From Nemertoderma westbladi (Eukaryota > Xenacoelomorpha > Nemertodermatida > Nemertodermatidae): DNA of 28,457 nucleotides. Location: assembly GCA_032718475.1 (NCBI GenBank), contig JAUCBJ010003172.1, positions 1 to 28,457 on the forward strand, written 5' to 3'. Positions 17,443 to 25,784 of this stretch are shown piece by piece. The notes beneath the pieces are model-generated. The model saw nothing but the letters and a program-made list of their open reading frames with translations. It did no database searches and was not told the origin of the DNA. Positions within the stretch are counted from its first letter, which is position 1. Every line of letters begins with the position of its first letter. Made by a program: the position numbers and the translations under genes.

Positions 17443-18834
17443 GGTTCTACCACCGGCTAACTGATGACAAATGGAGTTGGTCTACTGGTCAATTCATATT
17501 GGTTCTACCACCGGCTAACTGATGACAAATGGAGTTGGTCTACTGGTCAATTCATATTGGTTCTACCACCGGCTAACTGATGACAAATGGAGTTGGTCTA
17601 CTGGTCAATTCATATTGGTTCTACCACCGGCTAACTGATGACGAATTGAGTTGGGCTACCAGTCGATTCATATTGGTTCTACCACCTCCTAACTGATGAC
17701 AAATGGAGTTGGGCTACTGGTCAATTCATATTGGTCCTACCACCGGCTAACTGATGACAAATGGAGTTGGTCTACTGGTCAATTCATATTGGTTCTACCA
17801 CCGGCTAACTGATGACGAATTGAGTTGGGCTACCAGTCGATTCATATTGGTTCTACCACCGGCTAACTGATGACAAATGGAGTTGGTCTACTGGTCAATT
17901 CATATTGGTTCTACCACCGGCTAACTGATGACAAATGGAGTTGGTCTACTGGTCAATTCATATTGGTTCTACCACCGGCTAACTGATGACAAATTGAGTT
18001 GGGCTACCAGTCGAATCATATTGGTTCTACCACCGGCTAACTGATGACAAATGGAGTTGGGCTACTGGTCAATTCATATTGGTTCTACCACCGGCTAACT
18101 GATGACAAATGGAGTTGGTCTACTGGTCAATTCATATTGGTTCTACCACCGGCTAACTGATGACGAATTGAGTTGGGCTACCAGTCGATTCATATTGGTT
18201 CTACCACCTCCTAACTGATGACAAATGGAGTTGGGCTACTGGTCAATTCATATTGGTTCTACCACCGGCTAACTGATGACAAATGGAGTTGGTCTACTGG
18301 TCAATTCATATTGGTTCTACCACCGGCTAACTGATGACGAATTGAGTTGGGCTACCAGTCGATTCATATTGGTTCTACCACCGGCTAACTGATGACAAAT
18401 GGAGTTGGTCTACTGGTCAATTCATATTGGTTCTACCACCGGCTAACTGATGACAAATGGAGTTGGTCTACTGGTCAATTCATATTGGTTCTACCACCGG
18501 CTAACTGATGACGAATTGAATTGGGCTACCAGTCGATTCATATTGGTTCTACCACCTCCTAACTGATGACAAATGGAGTTGGGCTACTGGTCAATTCATA
18601 TTGGTTCTACCACCGGCTAACTGATGACAAATGGAGTTGGTCTACTGGTCAATTCATATTGGTTCTACCACCGGCTAACTGATGACAAATTGAGTTGGGC
18701 TACCAGTCGAATCATATTGGTTCTACCACCGGCTAACTGATGACAAATGGAGTTGGGCTACTGGTCAATTCATATTGGTTCTACCACCTCCTAACTAATG
18801 ACAAATGGAGTTGGGCTACCAGTCAATTCATATT
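17443..18834. repeat. 58-bp satellite, exactly 24 units
   Basis: The unit starts GGTTCTACCACCGGCTAACT. It repeats every 58 bp from 17443 to 18834 without a single indel (1392 bp = 24 x 58). Three unit types are seen. A has GACAAATGG...GGTCTACTGGTCAATT. B has GACGAATTG...GGGCTACCAGTCGATT. C has CCTCCTAACT with GGGCTACTGG. Units 4-12 and 13-21 have the same order, BCABAABCA, so there is a nine-unit (522-bp) higher-order repeat. The array ends in decayed C-type units. Nothing codes for protein. Confidence 0.95.
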
Positions 18835-19571
18835 GGTTCTACTACTATTGGCCAAATGATAGGTGAGCAATGCAATTAATTTAGTAAAAGTTTTGTACAA
18901 TATGCACAGTATTCCATGAAGTGAGATTATGACCGATATTCTCAGTAAATCATGCATTGGTCTTGCAAGCTTACCGCTTTAGTTGTATGATTCAACTTAT
19001 CCTGTTTTTTGTATTGGGTACAATCTTTCAGATCGTAGGTGTGGGAGGGTGTCGCGGTGTGGGGTAGGGTAGTGGGTTGTTATATGTTGATTTTATGTTC
19101 ATTTTCGTCGGAGAGCGAGAGTGGGAGAGGTGATGAGTTGGGGCAGTTCCGCGGCAATAATAATACTGCCCCTCAATAAAGAGACCCCCTTTACTGCTAT
19201 CAGGGACGCGTTGTTCAACAGAGCCCCGTCAGCAAAAACAAAAATCAGCCAGTACCACTAGTCGGTGGGGTTGACTTGTTGACGAGAGGCTATTTACAGG
19301 CGCATCGGTCAACCATTACTGACCGACCTACCAATAGATGCGTGCTAATTGAGGGTGTACCCCCCCCCCCCCCCACTATTGGTTGGTTTATTTCCCTGGC
19401 CACTCCCTATCTCCCCCTGGCCCTGTACTGGCTGGGTGTATATTGCCTTATTCCCTCTGGTATGCAATATTGGGTTGGACAATATTGCATATCTGATCGT
19501 AATTCGTAAATCACGATTCCCCATTTTCTCGCTGGGTGGTGCAGAGGATTGGATCCGCTAACACTCCCCCC
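18835..19571. other. Unique region with poly(C)
   Basis: No gene recognised. A C15 run at 19360-19374 is preceded by GGTGTA, the same left neighbour as the C14 run at 28429. Short frames around 19276-19561 cross the C-run and have no recognisable motif. Confidence 0.4.
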
Positions 19572-19600
19572 ATGCTATCTTCCCGGTGAGAAGATAGCAT
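19572..19600. repeat. Perfect 11-bp hairpin
   Basis: ATGCTATCTTC and GAAGATAGCAT are perfect inverted copies around a 7-base loop CCGGTGA. Its role is unknown; it could be part of an element end or an RNA structure. Confidence 0.7.
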
Positions 19601-19702
19601 CAACCTCATAGTGCGCTCCATTCCGCTCGAATCCAATCTAATATTGGATGTGGGGTAGTATATTCTTTTCTGGACCCCTCTGGGTCTGGTTTCACTACCC
19701 AC

Positions 19703-19736
19703 CCTTGGTACATCTGCGAGCTAAGTTGTACCAAGG
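19703..19736. repeat. Perfect 9-bp hairpin
   Basis: CCTTGGTAC (19703-19711) pairs with GTACCAAGG (19728-19736) around a 16-base loop. It lies about 100 bp from the other perfect hairpin. Confidence 0.6.
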
Positions 19737-20288
19737 CATCTGGCGTCTCTATTTAGACAATCGCTTCTCCTCCTCTCTCAATTTTCTTTGGACATTATTA
19801 TCCAATCTCTCCACCACTTTCTCACCTCATTAGTCCCATAGGACTCATCCTCCACTCAGCTCGCTCCCCACATTTTGAATCTCGCGCGCTCTGCCTTTCC
19901 TCAAATTCCCTAGTCCCAACATCGCACCCCCCCCCCCCCCCCCCCTTTACTCAACCCCATTTTACCCTCACTCTCCTTATTCCTGTCGGGTCCCCACAAC
20001 CTTGTATACGCGCGCTGTATATGCGGTAAGCGGGTCCTTTGTCTCATCCTCCTGTTTCAGTCAATTAGTCCCCGATCCCAGTAGCTAATTGGAAAAGGTT
20101 TTATCTGACTATAGTATGTACATTGTATTTATTATAGATCTACGTATTGCACTTTTCGATTGATTATATGTATGTATTGTATGCATTAACTTTATACTTA
20201 TATAAAAGGTGTGAACCTCGAGTATTAGTTAGTTTAGTAGTCGTGGTGCCTTCCAGCATATCAATACAGTCTGTTATCAATCTTAAAG
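19737..20288. other. Spacer with C19 run and TATA-like word
   Basis: No gene seen. It has a pyrimidine-rich segment (19760-19990) with a run of 19 C (19927-19945), then AT-rich DNA. TATATAAAAG at 20199-20208 on the plus strand is a good TATA match, but the only coding sequence nearby is on the other strand, so its meaning is unclear. Confidence 0.4.
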
Positions 20289-20833
20289 TTAAGACTTCCC
20301 TCCCATTCCCTCTGGAAACCACCTCATCTCCTTGCCCCTGTCATCGTCCTGTCTCTGGAATTTCTTCTCCTCTTGTTTGCTCTTTAGGGCACTCATCCGC
20401 GCCGATACAGCTTTGCCAATCCCCGTAGTTGGATCCTTGGATGTAGCCATTATCATTTTGCAGTATCGTTTCACTGGCAGTCCCACCTAGTGTCCCTCCT
20501 GCTTTCCTCTGGTAGCGTCCCACATGATGATCTTCATGGCACGTGGTATATGTTCTGCCAGAAAGCTCCTAAACTCCATCCTATTCTCCAGTGACCACCT
20601 GTCGAGGTACCGTTGGCTATTAATAACCCCCCATGTGATGCCGCCGTCACTACCTTCTGGTAGGTGAATGGCATTCTTCTCCTAGTGATCTCTTGGTGGG
20701 CCTCATGGTTAATGTTAAAGAATCCCCACCGGAATTCCTGGGCCTTCATCCTCTTCCTGGTCATGACACCAACGTCAGCCCAATCCTCATCCAAACTTCT
20801 CTTCATCATCCATCCAATCACATTGACGCTCAA
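20289..20833 (-). pseudogene. C-terminal part of the zinc-knuckle protein
   Basis: Minus-strand frames continue from the zinc knuckles: DWADVGVMTRKRMKAQEFRW, then NINHEAHQEITRRRMPFTYQ, then after a frame change EFRSFLAEHIPRAMKIIMWD and the charged tail ending FPEGMGGKS. An in-frame stop (GGACACTAGGTGGG) and at least two frame changes break it. I recognise no domain after the knuckles. The composition (basic, Met and Gln rich) would fit a gag-like or RNA-binding tail. Confidence 0.45.
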
Positions 20834-21263
20834 AGTGTCCTCTAAATCTACACTTACTACATCTGTGATGCAGCTTTGGACATGTGCCCATCCTATGGGT
20901 GGAGTGGTGGCAGTACAGACATGTCGCTCCCTTCCCGTAGCGATACAGACAGTTCTTCTACTGGTGGGTTAATCGCCTACAGTAATCGCAGCTGTCTATC
21001 ACAGTCTGCCTCCCAAACTCGTCCTTGGCTCCATACAATCGTCTCGGTCTGTGGAGTCGCTGATACGTGAACTTCTCTACCTTATCGTCTCTACCCATGT
21101 CGATGTCTTCTTCTTCTCTCGGCATCGTCTCCCCAAACACCACTCGTGGTGCTGTCCCCAGTTGCTTGCCTAGTCGGATCACATCCACCGGGAAATTCGT
21201 CGCCGGCTCTCCATGCTCCCAGGGTCGCTTACCTGGGGGGATCCCAGAAGGCTCTCGCCCCAC
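20790..21263 (-). pseudogene. Three tandem CCHC zinc knuckles, interrupted by a stop
   Basis: Read on the minus strand, three C-X2-C-X4-H-X4-C knuckles follow each other in one frame. They are CDYCRRLTHQ(stop)KNC, then CLYCHHSTHRMGTC, then CSKCRFRGHFERQC. The TAG stop (about 20956-20958) lies inside the first knuckle, with exact spacing kept on both sides, so it is a single nonsense change. Upstream in the same frame is an acidic/basic linker (REEEDIDMGRDDKVEKF). CCHC knuckles of this spacing bind single-stranded nucleic acid and are typical of gag nucleocapsids and some cellular RNA-binding proteins. Confidence 0.7.
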
Positions 21264-22079
21264 TGGCTGTCACCACTCTCCTGTCCACCCACTGCATGTC
21301 TGCCCAACCAATCCTCTCTATCGGTGGCATCTCCCCGAACTCGTCTCCCTCTGTCTCCTCTACCTCAAGCGGTTCCAAGCCCGGGATCGCGGTCGATTTA
21401 CCATGTCCCTTCCCAGCCTGGTACTCACCCGTAACTCTCCAGTCCTCCGCCACTCTCGGTCGCTTCCTCTTGAAGTCGCCCTCAGAACCCCGGGTATCGG
21501 CATTCTCTGCAAAACAGATGTCGACTGTATCGGTGATCCCTCCATCCACTATATCTCGTCTTCTAGCCAAAACTCGCCCGAGGTCTCCGAGCCCCACCTC
21601 AACTCATCCAAGTCCTGGGCTTTGAAATCATAATCTCCTCCTCTTTCTGCTGCCTCTCTCCTCTCTTTCCTAGCGGCCCTTCCTCCCTCCTTTCTTCCTC
21701 CCTGTCCACCTCGTGTTTCTTCCATCGTCAGTACGGTGTGTCTACTTCTCTGACCACCAGATGCCGGGTATTGTAATACACCAACTCGCCCTTCTGCCCC
21801 GTCTACAAGACCTTCAAAGGCAATTCTAAAGGCTCTTCTGTGGTTCAGAAGTGCTCCCATCAGTAGAAATGCTGTCGGCTCTCTGCCGATGACCACCATC
21901 ATGAATAGGTTCACTAACCAAATCACTATCCAGCCCTCCTGTAAGATATACCTCTTCTGGTATGTCTTGATCGTTCCCTTTCGGAAATGATACAACTCCT
22001 CCCTCCCTGGTCTCGCGCCCCACTTGAGTGATTCCGTCAGTTCCGCTCCGTACTCTTCTTGGAACTTCTTCCACTCCAT
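21229..22079 (-). pseudogene. Linker region between exonuclease and zinc knuckles
   Basis: Minus-strand frames (about 176 and 122 codons) with at least one frame change between them. The start, MEWKKFQEEYGAEL to RPGREELYHFRKGTIKTYQK, sits where the third motif of a DEDDy exonuclease is expected, but the YxxxD pattern is not intact. Then come a hydrophobic stretch, a Gly/Arg/Lys-rich segment, DYDFKAQDLDELRW with SGEFWLED, and VEETEGDEFGEMPPIERIG. The last two resemble a segment at about 25.1-25.3 kb. No known domain otherwise. Confidence 0.45.
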
Positions 22080-22153
22080 CGGCTTATGGCATATGAGTCA
22101 CATCAGCTTGCCCATTGTCACGGCTCCGTTTTGTCCCGTGTTATCCACCAGTC

Positions 22154-22813
22154 CTAACCATCTGGCTTCATCATAGCTATGTAGACTACCTGTGTATCCA
22201 GAAGACTCGGGGTGTTTAGTCCAATAATCCTCTCCGCGTCATCGTGTATCGCTAATCCGATCTTTATCATGGTCTTTGATCTCACCAGAATCTGCACAGC
22301 ATCCGGTAGGCGGTTCAGCTTCGGTCCGTCTTTCTTCCTGTAGGTCCCCAGATCAAACAGAAAAATATCTCCATTCGGCGCCGCTAGATGCAGCAATATA
22401 GTTCTACCCAACCCCCTTGACCCTTTCCTCATCCCATTGTCATCCTCTACGGTCCCCTCGTCGTCCAAAACCATACATCCGCCCCTCTCCACCGATTCAA
22501 CAAACTTCCTCCATTCCTTCTTAGCTGGTTCCCTTGCATACCTTGGAATACCAAAGGAACTTTCCTCCCTCTTCACAACATAACGAAGATGTTCGTCGAT
22601 CGCGTTATCCAACAACGGCGTCCCGTAGGTTCCGACTAATCGTCGCTTGTGCATACCTCTGAACTGATCTTGTAACACGTATGCTTTCTGACTCTTAGGA
22701 AGTCGGTTGTAATACTTCCTCGTCTTATTCTCCAGATGTCTCAGCGTGAAATCGACCAACAACTCACTCTCACTCTTTTCCGACTTCCTTCTCTTGACTA
22801 ACTTCTCCACCAT
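22154..22813 (-). pseudogene. DEDD-type 3'-5' exonuclease domain
   Basis: 219 codons on the minus strand. The first 110 residues are basic and unrecognised. Then comes an exonuclease-like core. MVLDDEG gives the ExoI D-x-E pair (D117, E119). GRTILLHLAAPNGDIFLFDL is the beta strand with FDL. KIGLAIHDDAERI gives the ExoII region with D192, and LLDTQVVY follows. This order fits the RNase D/WRN/EXD family. The frame ends with a stop (TAG) that a one-base shift avoids, continuing as WLGLVDNTGQ...LICHKPMEWKK into the next ORF, which has one more TGA. The domain is therefore split, and this copy is probably dead. Identification rests on motif reading only. Confidence 0.55.
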
Positions 22814-23340
22814 CCCGACTTTCCTATCTCACTGAACTGGTGGTGCCTTTCAAAGGCTCAGTAGGGCAAGAGATAACTGATTTCAGTTTCAATCAGCATT
22901 CAATCAGCGATGGCTTACCTTCTATCTACCTTTTGTACAATTAATTTTCGGTTACGTGTCAATTTTTCCTATTTTTGCAATTTTGTCCGTTACTTTTTAA
23001 TTATGTTTCTAGAATTTTTCAATTTTCAGTTGCTACGATTTCTTCACCTTGCTGTTATTATTTACCCATATGTCTTTGTTACTTATTAAATAGCACCTCA
23101 TCAGCTAATAACTTCATAAGTAATTCATCACTACTTATTGTATGTTTTTGGAGAAGACTACAATTTTCCTATTGTTGTACTAACTTTCCACCAGACAGCT
23201 TTCTGGGTCTGTAACAATACTTTAAGTCTGCACTCTGGGCTATGCGCTATAGTAGTCTAGTTCGTGCGGCCTACACTATCTATCCTACCACGCCTACATA
23301 TCCCCCTCAACTCCTCACGTGGCGCCCTCAGTGCCCACTA
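22814..23340. other. AT-rich stretch upstream of the exonuclease frame
   Basis: No gene seen on either strand. It contains one TTCTAGAA (23007-23014). If the exonuclease ORF belongs to a retroelement, its LTR or promoter should lie here, but I could not match it to any sequence near 19.3-20.3 kb. Confidence 0.4.
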
Positions 23341-23570
23341 TAGTACGTATTATGTACTATGATTGGTCCCATTGACCCGGTGTTAGTACTTATTATGTAC
23401 GTTAGCACATAGTGCTCATCAGATGTACGTAATGTGTACTCATCTAATCCTACATGTGGTACTATGTACCTTTCTAATCCTAAATATAGTACATATTATG
23501 TACTATTATTGGTCCCATTGACCCAGCATTAGTATATATATATGTATATATATAGTAATTATGTACGTTA
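23341..23570. repeat. Degenerate GTAC-rich duplication before the satellite
   Basis: Two imperfect copies of a block with TATTATGTACTATNATTGGTC, CCATTGACCC and TTAGTA, starting near 23349 and 23490. They are separated by TAATCCTA-rich sequence and followed by a short TATATA tract (23532-23552). They look like decayed relatives of the neighbouring 103-bp satellite. Confidence 0.6.
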
Positions 23571-24460
23571 GTACAGGTGTACTCATCAGACATATGTATT
23601 GTATATACGTTAGTACATTTGTACCCATCGGACGTACGTACTATTCATCTAGACCTAAATAACATGTACATTGGTACAGGTGTACTCATCAGACATATGT
23701 ATTGTATATACGTTAGTACATTTGTACCCATCGGACGTACGTAATATTCATCTAGACCTAAATAACATGTACATTGGTCCAGGTGTACTCATCAGACATA
23801 TGTATTGTATATACGTTAGTACATTTGTACCCATCGGACGTACGTACTATTCATCTAGACCTAAATAACATGTACATTGGTACAGGTGTACTCATCAGAC
23901 ATATGTATTGTATATACGTTAGTACATTTGTACCCATCGGACGTACGTACTATTCATCTAGACCTAAATAACATGTACATTGGTACAGGTGTACTCATCA
24001 GACATATGTATTGTATATACGTTAGTACATTTGTACCCATCGGACGTACGTAATATTCATCTAGACCTAAATAACATGTACATTGGTCCAGGTGTACTCA
24101 TCAGACATATGTATTGTATATATGTTAGTACATTTGTACCCATCGGACGTACGTAATATTCATCTAGACCTAAATAACATGTACATTGGTACAGGTGTAC
24201 TCATCAGACGTATGTATTGTATATACGTTAGTACGTTTGTACCCATTGGATGTACGTAATGTTCATCTAAACCTAAATAATATATGTACGTTAGTACAGG
24301 TGTACTCATCAGACGTATGTATTGTATATATGTTAGTACATTTGTACCCATCAGACGTACGTAATGTTCATCTAAACATAAATATTATGTACGTTAGTGC
24401 AGGTGTACACATCAGACATATGTATGTACATTAGTACGTTTGTACCCATTGGACGTATGT
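23571..24460. repeat. 103-bp GTAC-rich satellite, about 8.5 units
   Basis: The word GTACAGGTGTACTCATCAGA (sometimes GTCC for GTAC) starts at 23571, 23674, 23777, 23880, 23983, 24086, 24189 and 24292, a strict 103-bp step, then a decayed copy to about 24460. Each unit also has GTACATTTGTACCCATCGGA, CGTACGTA and CATCTAGACCTAAATAACAT. Units with TACTATTC and with TAATATTC alternate in a pattern suggesting a higher-order repeat. The open frames through it are by-products. Confidence 0.93.
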
Positions 24461-24479
24461 AATTATATTTTTATTTTAT

Positions 24480-25018
24480 TATTTTTATGCTTTATTTTTG
24501 TGGGAAGGGTGTATCGCCCTCATTCACACCCCCCTCAGTCCAATTTATTGGATGAGTGATCATCCTAAGGGCGATTCTTCCAGCAGGCAACTTTCCCACT
24601 GCCCTCTTGTAGGTCTTCTTATCTTTCACCCTGGTCTTCTTGTCAATCCTAACTCCCTCAGATCTGACCTTCCCCTCTCCTCCAGTCTAAGATCCGACCT
24701 TCCCGTTACCTCACAGAATTCTTCATAGTCCTTTGGTGGCAGAATGCCACCCTTCATCTTGCCGTCACTTGGCGGCAGAATGCCACCCTTCATCTTATCG
24801 TCACTTGGCGTCAGAATGCCACTCTTCATCTCATCAACACTGGTACATTCCACCTCTGTTGGCGTCCCACTCAATATGTGCGCTGGCGTTAAAGCCCTTG
24901 ATGACCCTTGGTTATCATTCGGTACGCATAATGGTTTACAATTTAATGCCCCCTCGTACTCCGCCAGCCCCATGTTTAGCACGTCTCCTCTAACTTCCCT
25001 GTTTCCATCACCCTTCAC
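24480..25018 (-). pseudogene. BEL/Pao-like integrase C-terminal fragment
   Basis: On the minus strand GLAEYEGALNCKPLC then RALTPAHILSGTP match the end of the integrase core in BEL/Pao-type retrotransposons (consensus like E..LNSRPL...LTP.H.L.G.P). After an insertion of 12-residue repeats, a different frame continues with DKKTYKRAVGKLPAGRIAL, like the RAV.KL.PL motif that closes such polyproteins, and ends at TAA (about 24480). The upstream integrase, RT and gag are not in this piece. A frame change near 24640 shows it is a remnant. Confidence 0.6.
24725..24836 (-). repeat. 36-bp in-frame tandem repeat inside the integrase remnant
   Basis: The word AGAATGCCAC (plus strand) recurs at 24741, 24777 and 24813, a 36-bp step. 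On the minus strand this is three copies of a 12-residue unit, MKGGILPPSDGK with small variations. As a multiple of three it keeps the reading frame. It sits inside the integrase C-terminal region, between the LTPAH motif and the closing KRAVGKL motif. Confidence 0.8.
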
Positions 25019-25084
25019 CTTATATTTCTTCCTTTTCTTCCTTATTCGATCACCCCGGTATCAGTATACTCATCAATTGGATCG

Positions 25085-25350
25085 GCGTCTCTTCCGGATA
25101 TCTCGCCATCCACTCTTCCCCATCGTCGTACCAATACTCGCCAGGAACATCAGTGTTCCATCCCATTACCTCTAGGTCCTGTGCGTTGAAATCATTCTCC
25201 TCCGCCCAATCCCTTGCTGTTGCTTCTCATCCTGTCTCCTCTATCGACGGTATTTCTCTGGACTCATCCCCCACCCTTTCCACTATGCATACCATCCAGA
25301 TCCATACCCGCCCCCGACTCCTGATATCCTTCCCCGGGCCATTTCTCATA
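25085..25350 (-). pseudogene. Segment related to the exonuclease/zinc-knuckle linker
   Basis: Minus strand: VERVGDESREIPSIEETG, a TGA stop, then EATARDWAEENDFNAQDLEV, MGWNTDVPGEYWYDDGEEWM and a further stop near 25055. It resembles EAAERGGDYDFKAQDLDELR...GEFWLED (about 21.6 kb) and VEETEGDEFGEMPPIERIG (about 21.4 kb), though the two parts are in the opposite order. Function unknown. Confidence 0.4.
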
Positions 25351-25371
25351 TGAGACCATTTCTCATATGAG
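25339..25371. repeat. 16-bp direct repeat with internal palindrome
   Basis: CCATTTCTCATATGAG occurs at 25339-25354 and again at 25356-25371, one base apart. The CTCATATGAG core is a perfect palindrome. It marks the edge between the minus-strand coding remnant and the GCCGAAACGC array. Confidence 0.75.
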
Positions 25372-25412
25372 GAGTGTATTATCCTGCAATAAAGAAATAA
25401 TTTTGCCGAAAA

Positions 25413-25605
25413 GCAACTTTTGTGCCGAATCGCTACTGTTGCCGAAACGCAACTTTTTTTGCCGAAACGCATCTTTTTTGCCGAAACGCATCTTTTTAGC
25501 TGAAACGCAACTTTTTTTGCCGAAACGCGACTTTTTGCCGAAACGCAGCTTTTTTGCCGAAACGCAACTTTGCCGAAACGCGACAGTTTCCAAAACGCGA
25601 CGACA
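25413..25605. repeat. GCCGAAACGC minisatellite, about 10 units of 17-21 bp
   Basis: The words GCCGAAACGCAACTTTTTT, GCCGAAACGCATCTTTTTT and GCCGAAACGCGACTTTT follow each other with variable T runs. The reverse frames rich in FGKK and VSAKK are by-products of the repeat. Confidence 0.88.
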
Positions 25606-25754
25606 CCGTTTTTGTACTTACGGTATATGTTTGATACAATGCAAAAAATGTCACAATGAGAAAAGTGTAATATTATGGTTTTGTTCAGAAGTGGAAAAAA
25701 TGAGAAAGCGCGTTAAAGCTATACGTACGTTTCAGCCTAACCGGCCTCATTAGT

Positions 25755-25784
25755 AGCGCTAACCAGCTCAGCCACTAGCCCCTG
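25755..25784 (-). repeat. tRNA-like A box, possible SINE fragment
   Basis: The minus strand reads GGGGCTAGTGGCTGAGCTGG then TTAGCGCT, like the 5' part of a tRNA. TGGCTGAGCTGG (25763-25774) fits the RNA polymerase III A box. No B box (GGTTCGANTCC) follows at the usual distance, so this is at most a truncated tRNA-derived SINE head, not a tRNA gene. Confidence 0.4.

Noticed and set aside
17443-18834. CTGATGAC in each 58-bp unit as a hammerhead or box C snoRNA motif
   Set aside because: There is no stem II, no GAAA and no partner box D or flanking stem at the right distance, so the match is a short coincidence repeated by the satellite.
20199-20208. TATATAAAAG as a promoter
   Set aside because: There is no plus-strand gene behind it, and nearby coding remnants are on the minus strand; a single TATA match in AT-rich DNA is weak evidence.
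21067-21633. Plus-strand ORFs of 159-188 codons across 21.1-21.6 kb
   Set aside because: They are antisense to the zinc-knuckle/linker coding sequence, whose motifs are clear on the minus strand; the plus-strand proteins are Ser/Pro-rich and featureless.
25363-25593. Reverse ORF with FGKK/VSAKK repeats
   Set aside because: It is produced by the GCCGAAACGC minisatellite, with variable T runs changing the frame; there is no independent coding signal.
25755-25784. tRNA gene on the minus strand
   Set aside because: Only an A box-like segment is present; the anticodon arm, B box and acceptor pairing could not be found.
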